DNA of 64,000 nt from Candidatus Avedoeria danica (GCA_016703025.1 JADJCV010000004.1:1739501-1803500); one strand, 5' to 3'; numbered from the stretch's first letter, positions 38,427-47,321 are shown. Made by a program: numbers and translations. The notes: generated by a model from the sequence alone, not told the origin.

Positions 38427-40085
38427 TTGCTCCGCAACCTGCGCTGGCAGATCGCGCTTGCCGCCGCCGGCGTCGCGCTCATCGGCCTTGTCCTGCTGTT
38501 CGTCTCCAACCGCGCGTTCGAGGATCGACCGGCCCGCGGTGGACAGGTCGTCGAAGCCGTCGTCGGCCGTCCGGGCACGTTCAACCCGGTGCTGTCCACG
38601 AGCGATGTCGAGATCGACGTCGCGCGGCTGCTGTTCAGCGGGTTGACCCGCCCCGACAGCGACGGCTCGATTCGGCCCGACCTGGCCGCGGAGTGGTCGA
38701 TCAGCGACGACGGCCGCGTGTACACCTTCCAGTTGCGCGATGCGGTCTGGCACGACGGCTATCCGGTGACGAGCGACGACGTCGTCTTCACGGCCCGGCT
38801 GGCCGGCGACGACGCCGTCGGGACCGCCAAGCACCCGCTCGCCGCGGCGTGGCGGGACGCCGTGGTCGAGGCGGTCGATGCCACGACGGTCCGCATCACG
38901 CTGCGCGAGCCGTTCGCGCCGTTCCTGGCGGCCACGACGATGGCGCTCGTCCCGGCCCACATCTTCGCCGCCGTGCCGATCGGTGAGATCGCCCGCCACG
39001 AGGCCTCGACGCTGGCCCCGATCGGCACCGGACCTTGGCGCCTCGACCTGCCGGGCGGCCTCGAGCAGGACCAGATCCGGCTCGTGCGATTTCAGCGCCA
39101 CTGGGACATCACCCGCCGCCAGCCCTACCTTGACGGCATGACGCTGCGCTTCTACGACAGCCAGGCGGCCGCGCTCGAGGCGCTCGGGCGGCGCGAGGTC
39201 CAGCTGATGGGCGGCGTGACCCCGGACGCGCTCGCGTTGCTGGGCGATGACGTGCGCCAGCTCAACGCCGTGACGGGCGACTACACGCTCGTCTACCTGA
39301 ACCCGGCCAAAGTGCTGTTCGCCGACGCACCGGTCAGGCGCGCCCTCGGCCTGGCGATCGACCGGAGCGGGATCATCCAGGACGTGCTGCGCGGCCAAGG
39401 CGCCGTGGCCAAGAGCCCGATCCCGCCCGGCTCATGGGCGTACGACGCCACTGTGCCCGCGCCCACGTTCGACCGCGCCGCGGCCGAGCAGCTGCTGACG
39501 GACGCCGGTTGGATCGACATCGACGGCGACGGGATCCGCGACCGCGACGGCCGCCCGCTGCGCTTTGCGCTCGACGTGTTCACCGGCGACACCGAGCTCC
39601 TGGCCGTTGCCGGCCGTCTGCGCGACGACTGGCAGAACGTCGGCATCGGCGTCGACGTGCGGCCCGTCGGCCAGGAGGAGATCCGCACGGCGCTGACGGA
39701 GCGGAGCTACGAAGCGGCGCTGTACGGCGTCCGCGCCCGCATGGACGACGACCCGGACCCATACCCACTGTGGCACAGCTCGCAGTCGGAGTCCGGACTG
39801 AACTTCGCCGGCTACGCCGACGCCCAGTCCGACCAGCTGCTCGTGGCGGTCCGACAGATGACCCCCGAAGACGTCGACGGGCGGCGCAGGTTGTACGGCC
39901 TCTTCCAGGCCCGCTTCGCCGAGCTCCAACCCGCCCTCCTGCTCTATCATCCGGTCTACACGACGGCGGTGGTCGACCCGAACCTCGGCGGCGTCCAGCT
40001 GCCGGCGTTCCTCGCCGAGCCGGCCGACCGCCACTTCACCGCGCGCGACTGGTTCGTTCGGACGGAGCGCATCTTCGGGAAGTGA
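38427..40085 (+). CDS. ABC transporter solute-binding protein, family 5 (peptide/nickel type)
   Basis: This predicts 552 residues from a TTG at 38427, three bases after secG. An N-terminal uncleaved-looking membrane anchor (about 6-26) is followed by an SBP_bac_5 domain: GRPGTFNPVLSTSDVEIDVARLLFSGL, then DLAAEWSISDDGRVYTFQLRDAVWHDG (the family signature region) and IGTGPWRL. The C-terminal lobe includes ALGLAIDRSGIIQDVL. There is no lipobox Cys. No permease or ATPase gene is nearby. The last codons (Ile-Phe-Gly-Lys-stop) form the first unit of a tandem repeat that continues past the gene. Confidence 0.88.
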   Translation: MLRNLRWQIALAAAGVALIGLVLLFVSNRAFEDRPARGGQVVEAVVGRPGTFNPVLSTSDVEIDVARLLFSGLTRPDSDGSIRPDLAAEWSISDDGRVYTFQLRDAVWHDGYPVTSDDVVFTARLAGDDAVGTAKHPLAAAWRDAVVEAVDATTVRITLREPFAPFLAATTMALVPAHIFAAVPIGEIARHEASTLAPIGTGPWRLDLPGGLEQDQIRLVRFQRHWDITRRQPYLDGMTLRFYDSQAAALEALGRREVQLMGGVTPDALALLGDDVRQLNAVTGDYTLVYLNPAKVLFADAPVRRALGLAIDRSGIIQDVLRGQGAVAKSPIPPGSWAYDATVPAPTFDRAAAEQLLTDAGWIDIDGDGIRDRDGRPLRFALDVFTGDTELLAVAGRLRDDWQNVGIGVDVRPVGQEEIRTALTERSYEAALYGVRARMDDDPDPYPLWHSSQSESGLNFAGYADAQSDQLLVAVRQMTPEDVDGRRRLYGLFQARFAELQPALLLYHPVYTTAVVDPNLGGVQLPAFLAEPADRHFTARDWFVRTERIFGK

Positions 40086-40168
40086 TCTTCGGGAAGTGAT
40101 CTTCGAACAGTGATCTTCGATCCGTGATCTTCGGACGTTGGTCTTCGGACGGGTAATCTTCGGACAAT
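40070..40168. repeat. Seven degenerate tandem 14-bp repeats starting inside the solute-binding protein gene
   Basis: Units with core ATCTTCGG occur at 40070, 40084, 40098, 40112, 40126, 40140 and 40155, each 14 bases with one extra base before the last. Consensus GATCTTCGGGAAGT. The first unit encodes the last four residues and most of the stop codon of the upstream gene; the rest fills the gap before the DivIC-like gene. Confidence 0.85.
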
Positions 40169-40212
40169 AGGTCGATCCGTTGCCCCGATCGACCGTACTG
40201 CGAGGTGAGCCG

Positions 40213-40752
40213 ATGGGACCGTCGACACCGCCCGGGACGACGCCGGAAGGGCCATGGCCGGTCGAGCCGACGCCGGCCGAGCCAACGCCGGCCGAGCCAA
40301 CGGCAGCGACGTCAGCACCGTCCGCGCCCATGCAGTCTGAGCCCGTGCGGTCGGAGCCGCCGCGGCGCCCGCCGCCGCCCGCGCCGCCCCTCTCCCGCGC
40401 CAGCAGCCCGGGCGCACGCCGCGTCGTCGTGCTGGCCGTGTTGGCGCTGCTGTCGGTGTACACCGTTCGGCTCGCCCGCCAGTTCGCCGTGTCCCAGAGC
40501 GCCGAGGCCAAGCGCCTCTCGCTGGCGGCGCGCGTCGCAGCGCTCGAGACCGAGACGGCCGCCATCCAGACCGAGACCGCCTTCGCCGGCAGCGACGCCT
40601 ACGTGGAGCGCTGGGCACGCGAGGACCAGCACATGGTCCGCCCCGGCGACCAGCCCGTCCAGGTGGCGCTGGCCACGCCGAGCACGCCGGCGGCGGGGAC
40701 GCCGGAGGAGCCGGGGTTGTTCGAACGGTTATGGGGGTGGTTGCGGCGGTAG
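40213..40752 (+). CDS. FtsB/DivIC-like septum formation protein
   Basis: This predicts 179 residues from an ATG at 40213 with GAGGTGAG upstream; a TTG 11 codons earlier lacks a ribosome site. A long Pro/Ala-rich cytoplasmic N-terminus (about 1-68) precedes one membrane helix (about 70-87), a short coiled coil (about 95-125) and the family motif YVERWAREDQHMVRPGDQ, the counterpart of the FtsB/DivIC 'E..AREEL.MV..GE' box. It should help recruit the divisome. The Pro-rich N-terminus is longer than in model proteins. The stop codon lies in the left end of a palindromic element. Confidence 0.8.
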   Translation: MGPSTPPGTTPEGPWPVEPTPAEPTPAEPTAATSAPSAPMQSEPVRSEPPRRPPPPAPPLSRASSPGARRVVVLAVLALLSVYTVRLARQFAVSQSAEAKRLSLAARVAALETETAAIQTETAFAGSDAYVERWAREDQHMVRPGDQPVQVALATPSTPAAGTPEEPGLFERLWGWLRR

Positions 40753-40852
40753 GGGCGCACGATTGGCTTGTGTTGTGGAGTGGTGCACGTCGTCGGCCGG
40801 CCGAGAGGGGATCGTTCACCCGTGCAGGGCGGCCACGGGGGGCCGCCCCTAC
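40749..40852. repeat. 104-bp palindromic element bounded by GTAGGGGCG inverted repeats, holding both flanking stop codons
   Basis: GTAGGGGCG at 40749-40757 and CGCCCCTAC at 40844-40852 are exact inverted copies. Inside, GGGCGGCC (40827-40834) pairs with GGCCGCCC (40841-40848). The TAG ending the DivIC-like gene and the TAG ending the LysM gene (minus) are both supplied by the element ends. It may be a small inserted palindromic element that now works as a bidirectional stop. Confidence 0.6.
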
Positions 40853-42171
40853 GGCTCCACCGACGGCGTCGGCCCATCGCCCACCGTCCACGTGAACGCG
40901 ATCCAGTTCACGTCGCCGGACAGCACGGTCGGATCGTCCGAGCCGAGCAGGCTGTCGCCGATCCGGCCGACGGCCACGGCCCAGACGAGTTCACGGCTCG
41001 CCCCGAGGGCCGGGCGGAAGCGCGCCGGTATCCGCGCCGCCGTCGCGCCGCCGCGGACGGTCACGCGCACGGCTTCGTCGATCGGCGCATCGGCCTCGTT
41101 CAGCAGAACGATGTACGCGATGCCGGGCGGCAGCCGCCCGATGGACGACCAGCGCAGCATCGGCGCATCCCCCGTGATGGCCGTGCCGAAGAGTGGCGAC
41201 AGCGCGAGCGGGGCGGCGTAGCGGTCGGCGTCGTCCGTCAGCGGCTCCTGCTGCGCGGCCTGCCCGGCGTCCGAGCCGGGCTGCCCGCCGGCGATCCCGC
41301 CCGGCAGCGGCGTCGCCGTCACGACCTCGGCCGTCTTCATCACGAGCACCTGACCGAGCTGGAGGATCGCGTCGGCGTCCGCCAAGCCGTTTGCGGCCAC
41401 AACGTCCTCCACCGTCACGCCGTTCGCTTCCGCCAGCGTCGACAGCGTGTCGTCCGCCGCGACGGTGACGGACACCGCCTGGACGACGACGGTCAGACCA
41501 TCGGCCGCACCGGCCCTGGCCAGGATGTCCGCGGCCAGCGTGTCCGTCGCGGGCGCAGCGGCGTCGACCGCTGGAGGCGCTTCCTGGACGAGCGCGTCGG
41601 CCGGCGGCAGGGCGTCGGACAGCGGGATCTTGATCACCTGCCCGATCGACAGACGGTCGAGCGTCAGCTCGCCGACGTTGGCCGCCAGGATCGCCTCGAC
41701 CGTCGTGTCGTTCTCGGAGGCGATGTTCCAGAGCGTGTCACCGGACGCGATCGTGTGCTCGAGGGCCGGCGGAGCGGCCGGGGTCGGCAACGGGGGCAGG
41801 GTGGCGGTGGCCGTGACGACGGCCGTCGCGACGCTCACCGCCATCGTCGGAGGAACCACAACCGCCACGTCCGTGCCGCGAAGCACGACGGCGGGCGGCG
41901 CCGGCAGCTGGCCGGGCGCTCCCGACCGCCACACCAGGATCGCCGCGACGATCGCCGCGAGGCCGACAACGGCCGCCGCGCTCTCGACGAGGACACCGCG
42001 GCGCGTCAGCCGCCATGGCACCCGCGTGCCGCACACCGAGCAGTTGCGCTCGTTGGCGAGCAGCGTCGAGCCGCAGCCGCTGCAGCGCCGCGCGCTGCGT
42101 CGAGGGAAACCGTCGATAAGCCCGACCTCCTGGGTCCGTCGGCCGGCGCGCGCAAACGGGGGGGGGCGCAC
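40849..42171 (-). CDS. Zinc-ribbon membrane protein with two LysM domains
   Basis: This predicts 440 residues from a GTG at 42171. The N-terminus has a zinc ribbon (CSGCG...CSVCG, about 31-48), then one membrane helix (about 60-83). Outside are two LysM domains (about 135-185, EHTIASGDTLWNIASENDTT, and about 222-275, VTVAADDTLSTLAEANGVT), followed by a beta-rich region. LysM binds N-acetylglucosamine polymers such as peptidoglycan. The start is uncertain: a run of nine G/C (42158-42166) sits at codons 2-5, and a strong AGGAGG lies further in (about 42127-42132) without a standard start codon after it. Confidence 0.78.
   Translation of the reverse strand: MRPPPFARAGRRTQEVGLIDGFPRRSARRCSGCGSTLLANERNCSVCGTRVPWRLTRRGVLVESAAAVVGLAAIVAAILVWRSGAPGQLPAPPAVVLRGTDVAVVVPPTMAVSVATAVVTATATLPPLPTPAAPPALEHTIASGDTLWNIASENDTTVEAILAANVGELTLDRLSIGQVIKIPLSDALPPADALVQEAPPAVDAAAPATDTLAADILARAGAADGLTVVVQAVSVTVAADDTLSTLAEANGVTVEDVVAANGLADADAILQLGQVLVMKTAEVVTATPLPGGIAGGQPGSDAGQAAQQEPLTDDADRYAAPLALSPLFGTAITGDAPMLRWSSIGRLPPGIAYIVLLNEADAPIDEAVRVTVRGGATAARIPARFRPALGASRELVWAVAVGRIGDSLLGSDDPTVLSGDVNWIAFTWTVGDGPTPSVEP
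42158..42166. repeat. Homopolymer of nine G at the 5' end of the LysM gene
   Basis: Nine consecutive G (C on the coding strand) begin in codon 2 of the LysM/zinc-ribbon gene. Length changes would shift the frame, either biologically (phase variation) or as a sequencing artefact. Confidence 0.8.
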
Positions 42172-42265
42172 GCCGAATGCGCGGCGCGAAGGCTAGCATA
42201 GGTGCGAACGCGGCCGCAAGGCCGACCGGCCCCGCCGATCCTCGAACAAGGGCGACCGAAGGGCA

Positions 42266-43435
42266 TCAGCCCGCCGTGTACCGGCTGGCCGCCCGCACGA
42301 GCGCCGCCGTGACGGTCGGCTGGCGGAAGACTCCCTCGAGCTCATCCGCCAGCCACGGCCAGCGCTCGACCGTGGTCTGCCGGCGCTGCCGAACGGCCTC
42401 GAGGTCGGGCACGGCAGCCGCGAGCTCGATCCGCAGCGCCTCGAGCGCGCTGACGACCTCGGCGCGCTCGGTGGCGGGCACGGCCAGCTGGCGGTTCGCG
42501 AGCACCTGCAGGCCGGTGAAGACCTCCTCGAGCGACGCGTCGCGGTCATCGCCGGCCGGCGCACCGGCCCGCGCGGCCGGGGCCTGCATCGCCGAGCCCA
42601 TCATCTGCGCCAGGATCGCGCCCATTCCGGCGCCGGCGCCGAGGCCCATGCCCGCGGCAGCCGCGTCACCGGCTCCGCCCCCGCCGCCGCCCCCGCCGCC
42701 GAGCATCCGGGCGGCCTTGAACTTCAAGTAGGCATCCATGTCGCCGATCGCACCCATCGCCGCGCGCTCGTCGATGGCGGCCTGCGTCTCCTCGGTCGCC
42801 GAGATGTTCGTGATGTAGACCTGCTTGAGCGCGATCCCGACGGACAGGAAGGCGTCGCGCAGCCGCGCCGCGAGCCCGGCGGCAAGCTCATCGTACTTGG
42901 ACGGCAGATCGAACAGGCCGATGCCGCTCTCGCCCAGCAGGTCCGACAGGCGCGCGACGACGATGCCGCGCAGGTAGCCGACGATGTCGTTCGTCGTGTA
43001 CAGGCCCTGACCGCCGACGATCTTGTTGATGAAGAGGCCGGCGTCGTCGATATCGATCGCCATCGTCCCGAACGCCCGCAGCCGGGCGACGCCGAGGTCC
43101 GGGTCGCGCAGCGCCACCGGTTGGGTCGTGCCCCACTTCACGTCGAGGAACGTGCGGTGGCTCACGAAATAGACCTCGGTCCGGAACGGGCTCTTTCCGC
43201 CGAACGGCAGCCCCATGAGTCCTGTGAGGAGCGGAATGTTCTCGGTGGACAGCGTGTACCGCCCAGCCGAGAACGTGTCCTGCGCCAGGCCGTTGTGGAA
43301 GAAGACGGCCGACTGGAACTCGCGCACCACCAGCTGCGAGCCGAGCCGGAACTCGCCCGAGCCCCACTCCGGCACGCGGTGCACCATCTCGTTCGGTCCC
43401 GGGTTGTCCCATTCGATGAGGTCGAGGATCGCCAT
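42266..43435 (-). CDS. SPFH-domain protein (YdjI/virion-core-like)
   Basis: This predicts 389 residues from an ATG at 43435 with AAGGAG upstream. It starts WDNPGPNEMVHRVPEWGSGEFRLGSQLVVRE, the signature of the YdjI subgroup of SPFH (stomatin/prohibitin/flotillin) proteins. The SPFH domain spans about 20-240, followed by a Gly-rich hinge (nine Gly in a row near 245) and a helical C-terminus. B. subtilis YdjI localises PspA-type envelope-stress proteins to the membrane. It is the last gene of a coordinated minus-strand set with DUF2207 and zinc-ribbon proteins. Confidence 0.85.
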   Translation of the reverse strand: MAILDLIEWDNPGPNEMVHRVPEWGSGEFRLGSQLVVREFQSAVFFHNGLAQDTFSAGRYTLSTENIPLLTGLMGLPFGGKSPFRTEVYFVSHRTFLDVKWGTTQPVALRDPDLGVARLRAFGTMAIDIDDAGLFINKIVGGQGLYTTNDIVGYLRGIVVARLSDLLGESGIGLFDLPSKYDELAAGLAARLRDAFLSVGIALKQVYITNISATEETQAAIDERAAMGAIGDMDAYLKFKAARMLGGGGGGGGGAGDAAAAGMGLGAGAGMGAILAQMMGSAMQAPAARAGAPAGDDRDASLEEVFTGLQVLANRQLAVPATERAEVVSALEALRIELAAAVPDLEAVRQRRQTTVERWPWLADELEGVFRQPTVTAALVRAASRYTAG

Positions 43436-43531
43436 CGTTCGTTCTCCTTGTGGTCGGCGGCCGGCACGATGCCCACCGCCCTCGTCCGCGCGCTGCTCGC
43501 GCTGCCCGTCGCCGCTACTCGGCGCCGGGTG

Positions 43532-44509
43532 TCACCCGCTGCCGGACCCCGCGTCGGCCTCGACGCCGACGCCGCGCCAAGCGGCCGGGCCGTCTCCGGG
43601 CCGCGCCACCGCCAGCCAAAGCCACCCGCCCGCATCGCCGGCCATGAACGCCCGCGGCGCAGCGACGCTCCGCCGCCCCGCCGGCCCGCGCACGACCGCC
43701 GCGCCGTCGTCCGACCACGCCGCACGGAACGTGTCGTCCGCCAGCTCGAGCACCGGCGGCGGCGGCCAATCCGGCGGTCCGGCGGCAGCGGCCTCGAACG
43801 TGATCCGACGCCCGTCCCGGTCCTCCCAGAGCACGAGCCCGTCCGCCAGCGACACGCCGACGTCGCCCCGCGCGAAGCGCGCGACCTCGACGACGCGATG
43901 GAAGCGCCCGTCGTCGCTGACCTGTTCACCCGGCGCCACGGCCGCCAGCCCGGCCTGGACGGCCCGCGGCGTCCAATCGCGCGCCGCCAGCGCATCCCGC
44001 CGACCGTCCAGCAACGCGCCGGCCTCACCGACGACCCCGTCGCACGCCTGGACATCGGCCGCCGTCGGATCGCCGCCGGCCGCCGTCGTCGCCAGCTCCG
44101 CCAGCGCCAGCGAGAGCCGGCGATCGGCATCGGCCAGCCACGCGGCGGCGTCCGCCGGCAGCGCCTTGGCGGCGAACCACGGCCCGGACTTCGTCGGCGA
44201 CGACAAGCGGTCGATCACGCGGTTCAGCCGGCCGAGGACCGCCTCGATCCGCGCCGCTTCCGCCATCCGTCCGGCATCCACGCCGCGTCGCTGCATGTCG
44301 CCCACCCGGTCACGGGCAGTGCGCGCGGCCGCGGCCAACGCGGCGCGCGCCGCCCGTTCCGTCGCATCGCGGCGCGCAGCATCGGCGTAGCCGGCAGCGG
44401 TCGAGGGCGGCGGCGCGTCTGCGTCGGCGGCGCCGATCGGCGTGCCATCCGCCGGGGCTGCGCCGGCGGCGGTCGATCCGTGGGTCGGAGGTGGCCACGG
44501 CGTCGTCAC
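43532..44509 (-). CDS. Uncharacterised Ala-rich helical protein of the SPFH operon
   Basis: This predicts 325 residues from a GTG at 44509, overlapping the preceding gene by four bases (GTGA). Residues of about 40-195 are Ala/Arg-rich and strongly helical, possibly a coiled coil (TERAARAALAAAARTARDRVGDM...). Residues of about 205-320 look like a beta domain (VVEVARFARGDVGVSLADGLVLWEDRDGRR). No signal peptide or membrane helix is seen. I do not recognise the family. Coupling to a zinc-ribbon membrane protein and SPFH protein suggests it is a cytoplasmic partner in an envelope-stress complex, analogous in place to YdjH/PspA. Confidence 0.7.
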   Translation of the reverse strand: MTTPWPPPTHGSTAAGAAPADGTPIGAADADAPPPSTAAGYADAARRDATERAARAALAAAARTARDRVGDMQRRGVDAGRMAEAARIEAVLGRLNRVIDRLSSPTKSGPWFAAKALPADAAAWLADADRRLSLALAELATTAAGGDPTAADVQACDGVVGEAGALLDGRRDALAARDWTPRAVQAGLAAVAPGEQVSDDGRFHRVVEVARFARGDVGVSLADGLVLWEDRDGRRITFEAAAAGPPDWPPPPVLELADDTFRAAWSDDGAAVVRGPAGRRSVAAPRAFMAGDAGGWLWLAVARPGDGPAAWRGVGVEADAGSGSG

Positions 44510-45246
44510 GGACGCGCACCGCCGCCCGGTCCATCGTCGGAGCTGCCGTCGGAGCTGCCGTCAGGGCTGCCGTCGGGCCCGCCCCCGGCACCGGTGCCGG
44601 CTTCCGCGCCATCGTTCGGTCCGCCGCCGTCGAACGCGATCGCTCCGTCGGCCACCTTGTCCGGGCGCAGCGCATCCGGCCCGCCGCCGGCCGGCGGCGC
44701 GACACCGCGCACGGTGGCCTGGCCGTCGCCGAGCGCCTGGAAGATCTCGGTGCCGCAGTACGGGCACTGCAGCACGCCGCGGCCGGCGATGTCGATCGTC
44801 CCACCGCAGTTCGGACAGGGTTGGACGCCGGCGGCGCCCTCGCGGCTGTAGAGCACGCCTTCGGACCAGTTCACGTAGCCCGAGAACAGGCCGCGGCCGA
44901 CGGCCTCCAGCAGGAGGGCCCGCACCGTCTCGCGCGGCGCTTCGAGTTCGGTCACGGCCTCGCCGATCGAGACCTTGCCTTTCGTCAGCACCAGGTTCAA
45001 CAGCTTTCGCAGCTGGGCCGCGCGCGCCTGCGCATCCGTGTCGGCGCTGCCGCGGGCGAAGAGGAGCACGGCCATCCCGCCGAGCGGCAGCGTGGCCAGC
45101 AGCGCACCGAACAGGCCGAGCGCATACCCTCCGCCGGACAGCACGCCGTCGGCCCGAGCGCCGTTCAGCCAGCCGAGCGCCGCCATGAACAGCCCAACGG
45201 CCGCCACGCCGACGACGATCCCGAGCAGTCGTGCATTCCGCATCAT
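44506..45246 (-). CDS. Membrane protein with zinc ribbon (YdjG-like)
   Basis: This predicts 246 residues. ATG 45246 is correctly spaced from GGAGGAGG; a second ATG follows directly. Two membrane helices (about 6-26 and 42-64) precede a winged-helix-like segment (about 75-125, KLLNLVLTKGKVSIGEAVTELEAP) and a zinc ribbon with paired CPNCGG and CPYCG (about 140-165). The C-terminus is Asp/Gly-rich low complexity. It overlaps both neighbours by four bases. The combination resembles YdjG of the B. subtilis ydjFGHI operon in position and parts. Confidence 0.75.
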   Translation of the reverse strand: MMRNARLLGIVVGVAAVGLFMAALGWLNGARADGVLSGGGYALGLFGALLATLPLGGMAVLLFARGSADTDAQARAAQLRKLLNLVLTKGKVSIGEAVTELEAPRETVRALLLEAVGRGLFSGYVNWSEGVLYSREGAAGVQPCPNCGGTIDIAGRGVLQCPYCGTEIFQALGDGQATVRGVAPPAGGGPDALRPDKVADGAIAFDGGGPNDGAEAGTGAGGGPDGSPDGSSDGSSDDGPGGGARP

Positions 45247-47294
45247 CCGAAACCTCCTCCGCCTCCTCCGCCGCCACCGCCACCGCCGCCGCTGAACCCG
45301 CCGCCCGACCAACCGCCGCCGCCCGAACCGCCCGACCAACCGGAACCGCCGGACGGCGCCGGCTGGCTGCCGAAAACGACGGCGGCGCTCGAGAGCATGG
45401 AGGAGAGACTCCCCGAGAGCGCGGACAACCCGCCCCCGAGGCGATCACTGGCGCCCTGCAGGTCCGGCATGCCGCCCGACGCGCCGTCGCCGGACGGGCC
45501 GAGCGGGCCGCCGCCCATGCGCCCCGAACCGGCGCCGTGGTCGAACGGCCGCGGTCCGCGGCCCCAATCCACCCACGGCCGGCCGCGTGCATCCTGACCG
45601 GCCGGAACGTACCACGGCGGCGCCGCGGCGTCCACGCGGGCGAACGCCGCGATCCATTGGCGGTCGATACCGAACGCCACCGCGTAGGGCAGGTAGCGAT
45701 CGAACAGGTCGCCGGCCGTCTCGAGATGGCCGCGCTGCTGCTCGATGTTGACCAGCCAGTCGCGGAAGGCCCGCCAGCGCGCCGCGGCCTCGGCCCCGGC
45801 CGGCGTCTTGCGCGGCATCGCCGACGCGGTGAGCAGCGCGGCGATGCTGACGATGAGCAGCACCCCCGGCAGGCACATCGCCAGCGGGATCGTCTCGACG
45901 AGCAGGATCGTGGCGACGAACAGGACGATGCTCAAGACGACGCCGCCGATGCCGAGCCCAATGTACTGCCCGCGCGTCTTGTCGGGACGCGCCGTGAACA
46001 GGCCGGCGTCCACGACGCTCTCGTACAGCTGGCTGTAGAGCGCCGGGAGCTCGCTGTAGAAGGCGTTCTTGAGGTCGGACAGCTTGCGCCGGTCGCTGCG
46101 GCCGAAGACCGCCTCGACGAGCGCCGCTTCGAACTTCGAGAGCGTCGATGGCGCGCCTGCGCTGCCCGCGTCCGGCGCCCGCTCGAACAGGATGTCCTGA
46201 CGGACGCCGATGCCGAGGAACCCGCCCTCGCTGACCTCGACCATCCGCAGCTCGCCGCGCCGTGCCAGGTCGACGAGCGTCGCAAGGACGTCGCGCAGGT
46301 GGGCTTCCTCGTCCAGCAGCGTGCCGACGACGCCGGGCGCGAGGTCGCTCGGCGGCTCGGCCAGGTAGTCGACGCCGAGATCGAACTCCGGGTCGCGGCC
46401 GCGCTGGTACCACACCCAGTAGACGCCGAACAGGCCGCTGGCCAGCGCGACGACGCTGAGCAGCGCCACGATGAGGTTGAACAGGGCCAGCCAGCCGTCG
46501 GCCTGACCGGTCGACGTCGCGCCGCCGCGGGCCGCGTCGATCTCGGCCTGCTCGTCCACCCGTTCGGCATCGAGGTCGGCCTGGAAGGCGGTCTCGGTGG
46601 CCTGAACGTAGCCGTGCGGCCACTGGCCGCGCACTTCGACGGAGGCGCCGTTCTCGACGTCCTCGACCCGGATCCGCAGCACGCGGTCCGAGACGCGATC
46701 GGCCGGGACCGGCCGCCACGCCGCGTTCGGCCGCGGTTGGACGTAGCCGCTGCCGTCCGTCCAGCCCGGCACGGCGTCCGGCAGCGTGACCGTGATGACG
46801 GCGTTTTCCACGAGCGGCCGATCGGGCCGGATGACCGTCCACCACAGCTGGTCGCCGCCCTCGTACGCCCGCAGCGCGCCCGTCACGGTGTACTGGACGA
46901 TGAACCGGGCGGAGCGCGGCGCCCGGATCTCGGGGAACCACCACTGGACGCGGATCAGGTCGCCGCGTGGCGTCACGCTGAACGTGTTCGGATCGCCGTC
47001 GCCTTCGGCGTACGGCTGGTCGGGCGCGTCGACCCGGGCCCCGTGGATGCCGGCCGCGCCTTCGCGGGACAGGTCGACGTAGCCGGTCGTGAAAGCGCCC
47101 GCGTCGAACGACACCGTGATGTCCTCCACCACGTCGAACGTGCCGTCCGGCTGGACGGCGACGTCGACGGCGTAGGTCTGGTAGTGGGCCTGCTTGCTCT
47201 GCGCGGACGCGCGACCGCCACCCGTCCACGCGAGGGCGACGACGGCCACGGTGATCGCGCCAAGGATCCGTCGTCCGATCGTCTGACTTCTCAC
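45243..47294 (-). CDS. DUF2207 membrane protein with Gly-rich tail
   Basis: This predicts 683 residues. GTG 47294 is preferred over the upstream ATG (47318) because GGAGGAGG sits just before it and a clean signal peptide then begins (RSQTIGRRILGAITV...ASAQ). An extracytoplasmic DUF2207 beta domain follows (about 32-250, with DVAVQPDGTFDVVEDITVSF). Then come a membrane helix (about 270-292), a cytoplasmic domain (about 300-440) and two more helices (about 450-500). The tail is almost pure Gly/Ser/Trp and ends in a long Gly run. DUF2207 proteins are commonly linked to envelope functions. First gene of the SPFH operon. Confidence 0.85.
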   Translation of the reverse strand: MRSQTIGRRILGAITVAVVALAWTGGGRASAQSKQAHYQTYAVDVAVQPDGTFDVVEDITVSFDAGAFTTGYVDLSREGAAGIHGARVDAPDQPYAEGDGDPNTFSVTPRGDLIRVQWWFPEIRAPRSARFIVQYTVTGALRAYEGGDQLWWTVIRPDRPLVENAVITVTLPDAVPGWTDGSGYVQPRPNAAWRPVPADRVSDRVLRIRVEDVENGASVEVRGQWPHGYVQATETAFQADLDAERVDEQAEIDAARGGATSTGQADGWLALFNLIVALLSVVALASGLFGVYWVWYQRGRDPEFDLGVDYLAEPPSDLAPGVVGTLLDEEAHLRDVLATLVDLARRGELRMVEVSEGGFLGIGVRQDILFERAPDAGSAGAPSTLSKFEAALVEAVFGRSDRRKLSDLKNAFYSELPALYSQLYESVVDAGLFTARPDKTRGQYIGLGIGGVVLSIVLFVATILLVETIPLAMCLPGVLLIVSIAALLTASAMPRKTPAGAEAAARWRAFRDWLVNIEQQRGHLETAGDLFDRYLPYAVAFGIDRQWIAAFARVDAAAPPWYVPAGQDARGRPWVDWGRGPRPFDHGAGSGRMGGGPLGPSGDGASGGMPDLQGASDRLGGGLSALSGSLSSMLSSAAVVFGSQPAPSGGSGWSGGSGGGGWSGGGFSGGGGGGGGGGGGGFG

Positions 47295-47321
47295 TTGCCC
47301 TCCTCCACGTTCGGCCATCCT

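Noticed and set aside
40749..40852. Possible insertion sequence because of terminal inverted repeats
   Set aside because: Only 104 bases long, with no transposase and no clear target duplication; kept as a palindromic element.
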